DNA of 64,000 nt from Odobenus rosmarus divergens (GCF_000321225.1 NW_004450664.1:1624275-1688274), one strand, 5' to 3'. Positions 31,741 through 43,394 are shown, counted from the first letter of the stretch. Numbers and translations: made by a program. The notes: generated from the sequence alone by a model not told the origin.

Positions 31741-31890
31741 GAGCCAAGGCAGCTTGCCGTTATCCATCAAGTCTGGCCGTTTGGGGCTGATGGCTGCGTG
31801 TTGTGGGTCAGAGTCCTGTTGTCACATACTGGCTGTTGTCTGTTCATATATGTAGTCTCTGAATTGGAAAAATGAAATGTTGAAAAATAT
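31653..31890 (+). repeat. Left arm of a ~240-base inverted repeat
   Basis: Reads from CTAACTGGGAGCAGG through GGCCCTCAGCTGGAGGCGGC and GTTGTCTGTTCATATATG to TTGAAAAATATG. Its reverse complement recurs at 32443-32682 with about 85% identity by eye and a few short indels. No named repeat family recognised. Confidence 0.92.
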
Positions 31891-32442
31891 GCGGATGGTT
31901 GGTCCACATTCCTCATTACTCAGAACATGGAAGCTGACCGACCGTGTCTGTCCCGGGTCTGTGCTCCGATGTTGCTGTTACTTGGTTCTACATTATTTAA
32001 ATGAAACATCTGAGGCATTTCTACTATACAACACACCTTTCCTGAAAAGAATTTGGGTTCCCAACTGTGGCCTCACGAGATGGTGACAGGGCCTCTGAGA
32101 AGACAGGGTGCCCGAGTTCTGGTTTCCCCTCGGCTCCTAGCATGCCGCATGGTCCCGGGGCACCAGTTCGCTCGAGTCCTGTTGAAATGGACATGACGAG
32201 GGCCCTGTCACTGTCCCCGAAGATTGTGACAGACCTGGATGAGTGTCCTAGGGCAGCATCACGGACGTGCAGCGTCCCTCAGTCCGGGGCCAGAGGTCCG
32301 AGATGCGGGTGTGGCCGGGCTCGCCGGCAGGTGCCAGGGAAGGATGTGCTCCTGGTGGTCCCTGGGCTCGTGCCCGCAGAACGCCAGCCCCCGCATGGCC
32401 TTCCCCTGCACCGGTCAGCGTCCACACTCCCCTTTTCACAAG

Positions 32443-32682
32443 GACATTTTTCACCATTTCATTTTTCCAATTCAGAGACTACCGTATATGAACAGACAAC
32501 AGCCAGAGTGCGTGTGACAACAGAACTCCCCCCCACAACCCACAGCCATCAGCCCCAAACGGCCAGACTTGATCGATAACGGCCACTGCCCCCCCGCCCC
32601 CCGCCGCCTCCAGCTGAGGGCCCACGGGGAGAGCAAGATCCACTCCCTCGACCAATCCTGTAGGATCCTGCTTCCCGTTAGG
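32443..32682 (-). repeat. Right arm of the inverted repeat
   Basis: The - strand reads CTAACGGGAAGCAGG, later GGCCCTCAGCTGGAGGCGGC and GTTGTCTGTTCATATACG, to GGTGAAAAATGTC, matching the left arm end to end. The spacer is about 552 bases. Confidence 0.92.
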
Positions 32683-34255
32683 ACTGATTCCCTTCAGTTC
32701 TTAATGGTACCCATTATTAAAAGTGCTGCATCCCCTCAGAGGCACAGGCAGGAGACAAACAGCTCGTGGATGAATGTGCCATGGGGTGTCTGGGCCGTGG
32801 TACTTATTGATTCATGAGTCTTCTGGTAAAGCAGAGGAGAAGAGAAATAATTAGGTGCTGAAAAACACATTTTAATTTCTTAAGTGGGTCCATTACACTT
32901 TACACTTGAATAATAGATCAGAGCAGCCGCGGGGCTGCCTGCGAGCCTCGTGCTTTTCCTCGTGCTGTGGACACCGCTCAGGTGTCTCCAGGCTGCTGGA
33001 ACGTCCTGCTTGCTGGAATGTCTTTGTTCCCCTGGGGCCTTGGGCCACCCCAGACGGTCTGTGCTGATGGTGGGATTTGGGGTGGGGGCCTGGGGTCCGG
33101 AGTGGCTGGACACTGAAGGTCAGTGCCTGATGGAAGGTCATGGCTACGAGTCCCTGAGCCCGAGGATTTGGGGCACCGGCGTTTGGGTGAGCTTCCCTGG
33201 TCGGCAGAACCCTGTGCGCGTCGCCACGTGTGGATGCCTCGAGGAGGTAGCGCTGTGCACAGCAGCCCTGGGAGGGGACAAGCTCGGCCCTGCCTGGGAG
33301 CCTCTTCCCTTGGCTGCCATTAAGCTGTGTGTGTTTGCTGTCGTGAGCCATAGCCGTGAACACAACAGATTTCAGGGAGTTCTGGGAGTCCTTCCAGTGA
33401 ATTGTCAAAACTGAGGGTGGTCATGGGGACCCCCCAAGCCCCACAAACACTGTTGACTGAACTGTTAGGTCAAAATTCCAAGAATTTCCAGGAATCTACT
33501 TGGCCCTGTCTCAGAATCACCCCCTGGGTGTGTGAGGATGAGGCATTTATCTGCTGCTCCTGTCCCCCGCCCCCCGTAAAGTTTGTCCCCCACAGTGTCT
33601 GTTTTCACGCATTTCTGGAATGCGGTGGGCGAGTCCATCTGCTGGGCGGGCAGTGAGAGGAGTGCAGGGTGGGCGTGCTGGGCTGCAGCTGGGGAAGCGG
33701 TCCCGGCTCTGCGGGCTGCACGGGAGGGGTGCTGTGGGGGCGCCCCAAGGGGGGAGCCCAACAGCACAGGCTTGCAGATGCCGGCACCCTCTGTTGGGAT
33801 GGGCTTCTGAGCTGCCCTGCCGAGGGCAAGCGGCCAGTCGTGCTCTGGATGTTGGTCATGGTGGAGACTGGGGGCTTAGTTTGATTTTCAAACTAAAGCT
33901 CCTGCCTGTGAGCAGCCCCTACATGTAAATATAACTGGTAGAAAGTGGTCTCTTGACTTTCCACACACATCCTGGCTTTCATTTTGCCCCTGGCTGGGCT
34001 CAAACCTGGGTACACACACGTCAGGGTATAATGTCAGCCCTGAGCAATGATTTGTCTTCTGTCATGATTCGCTTTTGGTGCTGAGTGGGCCATGAGCCAT
34101 GTTGCAGCTTTCTTCTTTGTCGGGTGAAACTGATAATCACCTGCAGGGTTCCTCTTTCTGGAATCATTCATTTATTAAAACGTATTTAGCGTTTGTTCAT
34201 GATGTACAAATTCCTGTGGCCTCTGGAGAGATGTTTAGTACATAGTCCCTGTGCT
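32683..34255. other. Intergenic sequence, nothing recognised
   Basis: GC-rich with several chance open frames. No exon or named repeat recognised. Confidence 0.45.
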
Positions 34256-34272
34256 CTAGAATCATAATCTTT

Positions 34273-34454
34273 ATTTTTTAAAGATTTATTTATCTGAGAG
34301 AGAGAGAGAGAGCGAGAGCAAGCACACACACAGGGAGAGGGAGAAGCAGGCTTCCCGCTGAACAGGGAGCCCAGTGTGGGACTCGATCCCAGGACCCTGA
34401 GATCATGCCAGAGCCGAAGGCGGATGCTTTACTGACTGAGCCACCCGGGCGCCC
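34273..34454 (-). mobile_element. CAN-SINE
   Basis: TTTTTTAAAGATTTATTTAT at left, GAGCCACCCGGGCGCC at right. Target copies CTAGAATCATAATCTTT at 34256-34272 and CTAGAATCACCATCTTT at 34455-34471. Confidence 0.94.
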
Positions 34455-34471
34455 CTAGAATCACCATCTTT

Positions 34472-34677
34472 TTTTTAAAAGTTTTTGTCTTAATTCCAAT
34501 TAGTTAACAGGTAGTGTTATATTGGTTTCAGGTGTACAATACAGTGATTCAACACATCCGTACAACACCTGGTGCGCTCACAGCACGTGCTCTCTCAGTC
34601 CCCATCTCCTGTTTCCCCGCCCCCCCCACCCCCCCCTCTGGTCACCACCAGTGTGTTCTCTAGAGTTAAGAGTCTGT
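34472..34677 (-). mobile_element. 5'-truncated L1, antisense, sharing the SINE's target
   Basis: TTAATTCCAATTAGTTAACA ... TTTCAGGTGTACAATACAG ... GTGTGTTCTCTAGAGTTAAG is L1 3' end in reverse. It is flanked by the right SINE target copy and a third copy (TAGAATCCTAATTCT) near 34678. Confidence 0.85.
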
Positions 34678-34755
34678 TAGAATCCTAATTCTCAGCCAGG
34701 GTGGAGATTAAGGGGGAGGGCAGACCATGCAGCTTATGGACCAGCTGATGGCTTT

Positions 34756-34940
34756 TTTTTCCCCATTCATTTGTGAGGGAGAGAGAGAGAGCGCGTGGGT
34801 AGGGGGGAGAGGCAGAGGGAGAGGGAGAAGCAGACTTCCTGCTGAACTGGAAGCCGGACATGGGGCTCGATCCCAGGACCCTGGGACCATGACCTGAGCC
34901 GAAGGCAGCCGCTTGACCGACGGAGCCACCCAGGCGCCCC
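34756..34940 (-). mobile_element. CAN-SINE
   Basis: TTTTTCCCCATTCATTTGTG at left, GAGCCACCCAGGCGCCCC at right. Short TSD GATGGCTTT at 34747-34755 and 34942-34950. Confidence 0.9.
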
Positions 34941-34950
34941 AGATGGCTTT

Positions 34951-37160
34951 GAACCGTGGGACAGAGACAGCATTGGGCACAAGGCGACTCCCAGCGATGG
35001 ACCCTCTCAGTTTCTCCACTCAATTTCATTTTCCTTTTGGCCGAGTACAAATCGATTATCCAGCTTGAACCTGTGGTTGTATCAGGCAAGTCAGAAAGTA
35101 CAGAATTTAAAAATCTGTGAGAATGTGCATTTTACTGGCCGCGTACCCAGTGGTTATGGACTGTCGCCGTCATTGACAAAGGGGCACTTGTCTTCATAGC
35201 ATGAGGCAGGGACAGGATTCCAACAGCCGTGCCACGGATTTCAGGCAAGAGTTTGTATAAGCGTTGATCAATTCAAACAACATTTACATACCTTTTACTT
35301 TTGCAAGGTTGTCTTTTTTATCCCCAAAGAGCCTCCTATTAATAAATGTTGGAGTCGGGCCGCCTTGCGTTGAGGTTGTCCTTCAGAACTGATTATCCTA
35401 ACCCCCCACTGGCGAGTGTGTTGGCTACAGACAGAATACACTAAGAACACAGTGAGCTAACTCAACAGAGTTAGGTGGGAAGGGGATTTTAAGAAATGCT
35501 CTGACTGTCCCGAGTCTTGCAAGAGCAGAAAGCTGTTGATGCTTTCATAAATAAAATCCACCTGCAGGAAGGTTTAGCATGGAATTCCTGAAGGATGGGC
35601 AGGGCTTTGCATAGAAGATACCACATTCTGATCACCACGTTCTCATGTTTCAGGGCTTCCAATCAGCTTTTTAAAGGAGCAAGTGTTAGGTGGCTTTATA
35701 ACCCCGGGGGGCCGGGGATACCACATGTGTGTCCAAGCCAGGAGCACAGTTACTAGGAGAAATGTCTGGGATCCAACCAGAAATGCAGATCCACCGCCCC
35801 CGCCCCTCCCCCCACATAGCTCTCTGCGGCTGTAGCTGCTCAAACAGAACCCAGGGCTGCCCCCCACTCCCCCCACCCCCCGCCACAGTGCCAGAGACCA
35901 GATTTCCCCGTGTGGGCCCTGCCCATCTGACTTCTGCCCCAACAGACCCTGGTCCCACCCAGAACCCCTCTGCGAGGCTGTCTGGGAAATGGGCCTTAGC
36001 TTTCCCGTCCCGCCCAGGCAGGACACATGCAGACGTGCTTGGTGTGGGGTCGCGCGCGTCCCGTGCAGTGATTTCCACAAGCACACCTCCACGGTCTCTC
36101 CTCTGTGTCTCCGCACCCCGCTTCCGCCTCACCTCCTGGACCCTCCGTGCTCATTCGTCTCCAACAGTGGCCCCCTGCTGCGGGCACCCTGCAGGGACAG
36201 TCCCGTCCATGCGCACACTATCTTTCTCTTGTGGGGAGAAGCTCCCTGCAATTCTGGGAATAAACATTTCCATCTCTGTATATCTCTATTGTTACCAAAA
36301 TATTTGGCTGTGGCCTGGAGGTGAGGCTTCAGTGTCAGCCTGGGTTATGAAGTGTGTCCGGAAGAAGCTTCCCCCTGCCCTCTGGGTAGGGGGTGTCTCC
36401 TGAGTAAGTGGCTCACTCTGCTGCCTTTGAGGAAGGCAGTTGAAATGCCCAGTTTACTTGGGGCTTCCTCAGACCCTTGCTCTTTTTTTAACCTTCACTT
36501 GTCACCAATCTAATCCTAAACATACTGCTCGATACCCGGTGTTGGTGCATCTGACGTGTGTCTCTGCAGCAGTGAAAAGCACACGAGCTCCTCCCCGGGA
36601 ACAGCACGCGAAGGACAGGGGCTGAACGCAGGGACCGTCAGAATCCTTTGTGCAGGGACAAGAACACGGGAGGAACAAGAGAAAGTTGGCAGCGGGGGGA
36701 GTAGCTGGCCCAGCCGCCCCCCCTCACGAGGGGCACACAGACGCAACTTCCGGCACTAAACTGTATTTTTTGTAGCATCACATTCTTCGAACAATTTTAG
36801 AAATAAAAATGTTACCCAGTGACTGTGAACCAGGAGCAGAGAGAACCCAGGTCAGCTGAAGACAGAGGCCCACGTTTAGTGTTCGATTGAAGCATAAGAC
36901 GAATCTAAGGATTAGTGCAGGAAAAAACCAAAAAGAAATAATTTAAGTGGTTCTTAATCTTGAAGCTCTATAACCTCTCCTTCAGCGTGAGTAATGATTG
37001 TGTCAGGCAAGTCAGAGAATATTCCCATTTCATGAATCTAATTATTTACAAACAAGCTTTCCAGGGATAGAGGAGGTTAGTTAATTGGCCTAAATTTTTT
37101 TTCCCTCCACATATTTATTGGACTGATGTAAGAGTGGAATTTTTATTTGCAAATAAAAGA
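34951..37160. other. Intergenic sequence, nothing recognised
   Basis: 35640-36400 is GC-rich with chance open frames on both strands; 36760-37080 is AT-rich. No exon or named repeat recognised. Confidence 0.45.
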
Positions 37161-37162
37161 AT

Positions 37163-37354
37163 ATTTTTTTAAAGATTTTATTTATTTATTTGACAGAGAT
37201 TGTGAAAGAGCACAAGCAGGGGGAGCAGCAGAGGGAGAGGGAGAAGCAGGCCCCTTCCGAGCAGGGAGCCCGATGCGGGACCCGATACCAGGACCCTGGG
37301 ATCATGACCTGAGCCGAAGGCAGACGCCCAACCGTCTGAGCCACCCAGGCGCCC
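37163..37354 (-). mobile_element. CAN-SINE
   Basis: TTTTTAAAGATTTTATTTAT at left and GAGCCACCCAGGCGCCC at right. Weak target copies AAGAATAT / AAGAATCT. Confidence 0.92.
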
Positions 37355-37364
37355 AAGAATCTAC

Positions 37365-37745
37365 TTGTTTTGACTGCACATGACAGAAAACTGCATTGAT
37401 GGTAGTTTTAATACATACTTTTGTTTGTTTTTATGTAGCTGTCCATGGCTACCATCACGGTTTCTGTGAAGACCTCAGGGACCCATGCTCCCTGCAGTGT
37501 TCCGACCTTCCAGCCCTAGATTGAGGCCCCCAATTCTCCTAGCCCAAAGTGGTGGCTGGAGCTCCAGCTGACACACCTGCATTCTGGCCACCTGGTGAAG
37601 GAAGTGACAGAGCATGGGTTCTCCCTTTTTAGGATACCTCATGGAAACACCATCCCACACTTTCTAGAACTTGGTCACATGGCAGCAACTGACTGCAAGG
37701 GGTGGTGATAAATGTAGTTATTTAGCTGGATGGCCATGGGCCTTG
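37365..37745. repeat. Old dispersed mammalian repeat (family not assigned)
   Basis: GACTGCACATGACAGAAAAC, GGTGGCTGGAGCTCCAGCTG, GAACTTGGTCACATGGCAGC and TTTAGCTGGATGGCCATGGG recall a common ancient repeat; family left open. Confidence 0.45.
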
Positions 37746-38244
37746 CTAAGAATCCGTGGTTTAATATTAAGGAACAGGGGAGTGGGTGTTGGGCAGTCCT
37801 GAGCTGTCTCTGGCCACAGCTGAGTTGAAGGATCAATTTTTATAGATTTCTTTGTAAAAAGGGTGTGTTGAGGACTCCAAGGACAATGGTGCTGAGCTTC
37901 CTTCCCAGCCCGTGGGCTTCAGGGCCGCCCTGCCCTGTGGTCTCAGGCGTGCTGACGTTCAGCTCTGTTCCCCAGGAGTCCATCTGGTCAGCCTCCAGGT
38001 GCACTGACACTTTCCAGACCTCTTTTCTTTGATCTTAAGGAAATAGAACACTTACCTGGATGGCACTCACGGCTGGCTTTTAACTCCCTGTGAACATAGC
38101 CCACTGAGAGTAGGAATGAGGCCATAGACATACTGAGAAGAATCCTTCATTTCAGCCTCATAGTTTCTTTTCTTTTTTTTCTGAACATTTACTAAAGATT
38201 TTTATCCCTTCTGTAGTAGGCAGAATTCTAGGATGGCCCCCAAG
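37746..38244. other. Intergenic sequence, nothing recognised
   Basis: No feature recognised. Confidence 0.45.
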
Positions 38245-38247
38245 ATT

Positions 38248-38452
38248 TCTTTTTTTATTAACTTAGAATCAATTAATTAACATATAGTACATTGTTAGTT
38301 TCTGGGGTAGAGGTCAGTGATTCATCCGTTGCATATAACACCCCGTGCTCATCACATCACGTGCCCTCCTTAATGCCCCTCCCCGAGTTACCGCAGCCCC
38401 CCACCCCCGTCCCTCTGAAACCCTCAGTTTGTTCCCTAGAGTTAGTATTGTA
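38248..38452 (-). mobile_element. 5'-truncated L1, antisense
   Basis: AATTAACATATAGTACATTG ... CACGTGCCCTCCTTAATGCC ... CTCAGTTTGTTCCCTAGAGT is the L1 3' end in reverse. Confidence 0.85.
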
Positions 38453-38454
38453 TT

Positions 38455-38885
38455 AATTAGTATTAGTTTGTCAGACCTGCTGTAATAAACTGCCACATCT
38501 GGGGGCTTTGAACAGCAGGAGCGGGTTCTCTCCCAGCTCTGGAGGCTGGAGGTCTGAAATCAGGGGTCGGCCGGGCCGCGTGCCCTCTGCCAGCTTCTGG
38601 TGCGGGCTAGCGCTCCTTGGGGTCCCCGGGCTGGTGTCTGGGTCCCTGCAAGTCCTGCCGTCTTCCCTCTGTGTGTCTGTCTGCATGCGTCTCTCCTCTT
38701 GTAAGGACACCTGTTGTACTGGGTTAGGGGCTCACCCTTCTCCAGTGTGACCTCATCTTAACTGACATCTGAATTTCATCAGCAAAGACCCCATTTCCAA
38801 ACGAGGTCCCATTCTTAGGGACCAGCAGTTGGGACTTCAACCTAGCTTCTTGGGGGACACGGGTTAGCCCGTTACCGCGCAAGTC
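38455..38885 (-). repeat. MaLR-type LTR fossil, antisense
   Basis: TTAGTTTGTCAGACCTGCTG, CAGCTCTGGAGGCTGGAGGT, CTCCTCTTGTAAGGACACC and ACCCCATTTCCAAACGAGGT follow the reverse order of an MLT1/MST-like LTR. Confidence 0.65.
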
Positions 38886-39219
38886 CACACTGGAGGCTGG
38901 TGTTCAGGGCCCCTCGCCAACCTCTGCGGCGCCGGTGGACAGCACCTGTTCCGACTGACCCAGCTGTGCACTAACTAGGGGAATATCATTCCTGTACGCG
39001 CTCCAGCTTTTAAATTCTCCAGCAGCATCGAGATCTTGAAAAATGAGAAGGAAAAGAAATCAGAAGATCCAATTTTCCAAAAGCTCTTGGTTGTGAGGCC
39101 TAGAATAAAAGAGTTGGCCCTCCACATGATTGTCCAGAGAAGATTGGAGCCTTGCCACTCGTAGGGCACTCCTTGGACTGGAGGATTGACGTCTTCCAGG
39201 AGTTTGTGAGCCATGTGAC

Positions 39220-39315
39220 CTCTCAGGTCCTGCCCCAGAACTACTGAATCTGACTCTGCATTTAGTAGGCTCCCAGGTGATTTGTGTGCAGAGTCAAGTT
39301 TGGGAAACGGGCCTA
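39220..39315 (+). repeat. MER5-like hAT fossil
   Basis: CAGAACTACTGAATCTGACT, GGCTCCCAGGTGATTTGTGT and AAGTTTGGGAAACGGGCC match the MER5 order from memory. Confidence 0.55.
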
Positions 39316-40018
39316 GAAGAGTAGCGTGGAGGAGGAAGGAAGAGAGAGCCTGAAGCTCACATGCTTTGATAATTCTAGCAAAGCTGGATCCCTGGTTAAA
39401 CTCGGAAAGGCTGTTGGTGTAATGGTTGAGAGGTTCTCACGGGAGCCGATGGGAAGAAGGCTGAACTGGGGCAGGGTGGGGAGGGATGGGGTGGGCTGCA
39501 GAGGGACAGGGCGGGGTGCTTGCTTCGGCCTGACTCCAAGGTGCTTGGCCAGAGGAGCAGAGAGGCTGAGGTGGCTGGTAGCGTCTTCAGGGCTGAGTTG
39601 CTCTCCGGCCTGGGGAAGAGTGATGGAGGAATGTGGGGGGCCCTGTGCACCAGGAGAGGGCTGGGGGGCAAGAAGGAGCTGGAGGAAGTACCCCACCATT
39701 CTGACCCCTCCCACACTGGCACCCCCCAAGTAGACTAGTTTTCCCCACCTTTATTGAGTCTAATTGCCACACGACCCTGGGTATGCTTAAGGTGTCCACA
39801 CTACCTACTTCTGAATGAATGTCTAACAGATCAAAGTTTTAAATTTTATAGTTAGAAACAACTCACTTAAAATGCAAATGTTCTGTTGAAGCAATTAGCT
39901 TGAGACTGTAGACTGAAGTGAGAAATGACAAATGTCCTTTCTCCAGGAGGGTAGGGAGAGTGGGCAGGAGCGTTGAGGTGCCTGAACTGGAAGGCCGAGG
40001 AAGCCAGGGGCACACTCG
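39316..40018. other. Intergenic sequence, nothing recognised
   Basis: G-rich around 39470-39700 with opposing chance open frames; no gene supported. Confidence 0.45.
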
Positions 40019-40090
40019 GGATCCCAGGACCCCGGGATCATGACCTGAGCTGAAGGCAGATGCTTAACGACTGAGCCACCCAGGCGCCCC
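40019..40090 (-). mobile_element. Truncated CAN-SINE (5' part only)
   Basis: Only the promoter-bearing half remains, from ATCCCAGGACCCCGGGATCA to GAGCCACCCAGGCGCCCC; the CT-rich part and tail are missing. Confidence 0.9.
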
Positions 40091-40309
40091 TGGAGTTAGA
40101 GACTTAAGGCAGCTTTTGTAAGTTGGAGCCACAAAGCTGAGCAAAGGGAGATGCTCACCGACTAGCTGCCCCGTGTCAGTCAGCCAGGGCTCAGAGTCTG
40201 CGGCTACCCACCAGGGTGACCTCATTGTGCGGATCTGATGGTGGGGTGCGCCGGGGAGGAACTGGGGAGGCCGGGTGCATAAATTGGATCAGGAAGATTG
40301 GAAAATGAC

Positions 40310-40580
40310 TGAGGAAGTGGGTAATCTGTTTCCGCAGTGGCGCTTTCTGAAATTCTAATTAGTGGTAGCAATTGGGTTCTGTGATTTTTTTTCTTCTGTG
40401 CAGTCTCAGCAGAACCAATTAAGTCTTACTGCATCCATACATTACTATGAGTACAGGCCATTATCAGGAGAAGGCCTGTTTAGTCTGACTGTTGGCTCCT
40501 GGCTTTTAATGGAAAATCAATTTATTTCAGCTTATTAAACTATTAGTGCATATTGGATATTAATTCCACTTTTTCTTTAA
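40310..40580. other. Candidate conserved non-coding element
   Basis: Repeat-free AT-rich stretch with AATTCTAATTAGTGGTAGCA, CAGAACCAATTAAGTC and TTTATTTCAGCTTATTAAAC. Conservation is inferred from appearance only. Confidence 0.3.
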
Positions 40581-41009
40581 ACCCCTCTCTCGCGCCGGGG
40601 AGGAGACTCTAGGACTTCAGAAATGGCGCACGGGAATCCTGCCGGAAGCAGAGGAGCAAACCGGATGCTCACTAGATGCTTCTTGGGCGCTCAGGGAACT
40701 TTGTGGTTGGATCACAGAGTTCCTCGGGGCTTCTGAATTCTGTGATCAAGTGTCAGCTTGATCCTGTGGACAACCCGTTGAACGCATGGCCGGTGCCTTG
40801 TTTCAAGGGTGCAGCTGGTATGGGATGGGTGTAGGCTGGAGGAGGGGGCACTTTCTAAAACTTGGAAGAATCAGGGTGATGTTTTGTGTCCGCTTGTCTA
40901 GGCGATGGCACCCAGTTGTTTGGTCAAGCACGAGTCTAGATGTTGCCTCGAAGGTATTCGGTAGGTGTGATTAGCATGTACAGTATCAGTTGACTTTGGT
41001 TTTTATAGT

Positions 41010-41350
41010 TATTTGTTTATTTTTAAAATGGTGACATTTGAGTATCGTTGACACACAATGTGACATCAGTTTCAGGCGTACAACATAGTGATTCGATGTC
41101 TCTAACCATCAGGCTGTCTCACCACACGCGCAGCTCCCGTCTGTCACCGAACGACGTCATCACGATACCCTGTTCCCTGTGCTGAGTCTTATTCCCGTGG
41201 CTCCTTCATCCTGTAATGGGGACACTGTACCTTCCCCTCTCCTCGCCCATTCCTCACCTCTCCCCTCCAGCAACCGCAGTTCTCTGTATAGAGCTGTACA
41301 ATCTAAGTGAAGGGCATTACCCTCCATAATGTGGGTGGGCTTCATCTAAT
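41010..41350 (-). mobile_element. Old L1 3' fragment, antisense
   Basis: TTGAGTATCGTTGACACACA, TTTCAGGCGTACAACATAGT and CTGTTCCCTGTGCTGAGTC follow the reversed L1 3' end, diverged. Confidence 0.7.
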
Positions 41351-41361
41351 CACTTGGCGGC

Positions 41362-41540
41362 TTTTTTTTTTTTTTTTTAAAGCATGCATGTGAGAGTGGG
41401 GCGTGGGGAGGGGCAGAGGAAGAGGAAGAGAGAGACTCCCAAGCAGACTCCCTGCCCAGTGTAGAGCCTGACACGGGGCTCGTTCCCACGACCCCAAGAT
41501 CATGACCAGAGCTGAAACCGACTGAGCCACCAGGTGCCCC
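41362..41540 (-). mobile_element. Older CAN-SINE
   Basis: T-run, GCATGCATGTGAGAGTG, ending GAGCCACCAGGTGCCCC; diverged body. Confidence 0.85.
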
Positions 41541-41807
41541 CTCATCAGCTGATGGCTTTAATTAAGAGCAAAGACTGAGGGTTCCTCAAGAAGAAATCCT
41601 GCCTCAAGACTGCAGTAGCAGCTCCTGCCCAAGCTTCCAGGCTGCATCCTGCCCTACATATTTCAGATTCAACACTGCAATGCCAACTTTTACCTGAGTT
41701 TTCAGACTGCTGGCCAACCCTCCAATTTCACACTTTCCGATTCCTACAACTGTGAGCCAGCTTCTTAAAATAGTACCTCCTACGTGTCTGTGTCCTATTC
41801 GATCTGT

Positions 41808-42795
41808 TCTCTGCAGAGCACAGGCACACCTGAGCTGCCAGCCCCTCTCTGCAGAGCACAGACCCTGAGCTTCCAGCCCCCCTCTGCAGAGCAGAGACAC
41901 CTCTGAGCTGCCGGCCCCCCTCTGCAGAGCACAGACACCTGAGCTGCCAGCCCCCCTCTGCAGAGCAGAGACACCTCTGAGCTGCCGGCCCCTCTCTGCA
42001 GAGCACAGACACACCTGAGCTCCCAGCCCCGCCCCTCTGCAGAGCACAGACACACCTGAGCTGCCAGCCCCCCCGCCTCTGCAGAGCACAGACACACCTG
42101 AGCTGCCAGCCCCGCCCCTCTGCAGAGCACAGACACACCTGAGCTGCCAGCCGCCCTCTCTGCAGAGCACAGACACACCTGAGCTGCCAGCCCCCTCTGC
42201 AGAGCACAGACACACCTGAGCTGCCAGCCAGAGCACAGACATACCTGAACTGCCAGGCCCTCTCTGCAGAGCACAGACACACCTGAGCTGCCAGCCCCGC
42301 CCCTCTGCAGAGCACAGACACACCTGAGCTGCCAGCCGCCCTCTCTGCAGAGCACAGACACACCTGAGCTGCCAGCCCCCTCTGCAGAGCACAGACACAC
42401 CTGAGCTGCCAGCCCCGCCCCTCTACAGAGCACAGACATACCTGAACTGCCAGGCCCTCTCTGCAGAGCACAGACACACCTGAGCTGCCAGCACCCCCTC
42501 TCTGCAGAGCACAGACACACCTGAGCTGCCAGCCCCCCTCTCTGCAGAGCACAGACACACCTGAGCTGCCAGCCCCGCCCCTCTACAGAGCACAGACATA
42601 CCTGAACTGCCAGGCCCTCTCTGCAGAGCACAGACACACCTGAGCTGCCAGCCGCCCTCTCTGCAGAGCACAGACACACCTGAGCTGCCAGCCCCGCCCC
42701 TCTGCAGAGCACAGACACACCTGAGCTGCCAGCCCCGCCCCTCTGCAGAGCACAGACACACCTGAGCTGCCAGCCCCTCTGTACAGCACAGACAG
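41808..42795. repeat. ~41-base minisatellite, about 26 copies
   Basis: Unit reads CTGCAGAGCACAGACACAC followed by CTGAGCTGCCAGCCCCGCCCCT, with variants of about 36-41 bases. A variant unit with GACATACCTGAACTGCCAGG recurs at about 42237, 42436 and 42597, each followed by similar variant orders, so blocks of several units were duplicated. The unit lacks stops on the - strand, so three overlapping - strand frames stay open for 264-350 codons of Gly/Ser/Cys-rich repeats. These are artefacts. Confidence 0.96.
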
Positions 42796-42799
42796 ACCT

Positions 42800-43390
42800 C
42801 AGAATGTTGTGGAAGAGTCCATGAACGCAGTCGTTCAGAGTTGGCACTTGAGAGGAAATCTGTTTGCCGTTCTGATTTTACGGGATTCTCTTTATGGCTG
42901 TTGGCTAATAAAACCAATGATTGTTCTCATATTAAGTACTTCTAAGTAATTTTTCACTAACATTGGTGGGTTTCTGATGCCGAAGTATGGAGCAGTTGGC
43001 ACCCACCTGGCTGGGGGCTCGCTGTGGGCAGAGCTGGGGAAGGGGCTGAGGCAGGGACGGCTTCACCAGTCCCCGGCACCTGCACCGCTTACTGCACTTG
43101 ATAAGCTGCGTTGACGGGGGCTGGGGGGCACTGGCGATGGGGCGGTGGAAGTGGGTCACGGGCACCGTGAGCTTGGAGCCAGGGCAGCCTGGGGATCATC
43201 CGCTCCATCAGTTTTTGATGCTAACGTTCACCGAACGACTCCGTCCAGTCACCTAGGTACGACAGAGACAGCGCTCACTGGGTGGATGGAAAATCGAGCT
43301 TTTAACCAGAAAGGGGAGACAGCAGAGGAAGGACCTTGAACCCATGGGACGTGGGTGTGCTCATGCGTGCTGCTGTGTGGGGGGCTGTGG
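42800..43390. other. Intergenic sequence, nothing recognised
   Basis: No named repeat or exon recognised. Confidence 0.45.
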
Positions 43391-43394
43391 CGGT

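Noticed and set aside
32067..32579. 170-codon + strand open frame
   Set aside because: Covers the right arm of the inverted repeat and its spacer; the homologous left arm is not open in the corresponding frame.
35729..36403. 224-codon + strand open frame opposed by 148-157 codon frames
   Set aside because: Proline/serine-rich translation of GC-rich DNA on both strands with no domain.
35076..37018. Shared motif TTGTATCAGGCAAGTCAGA / TTGTGTCAGGCAAGTCAGA at about 35077 and 36998
   Set aside because: Flanks do not align beyond about 19 bases; chance or an unassigned old repeat is enough to explain it.
41728..42847. Overlapping - strand open frames of 264-350 codons with Cys/Ser/Gly-rich repeats
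   Set aside because: They translate a minisatellite in three frames at once; no promoter, splice context or domain. Artefact of a stop-free unit.
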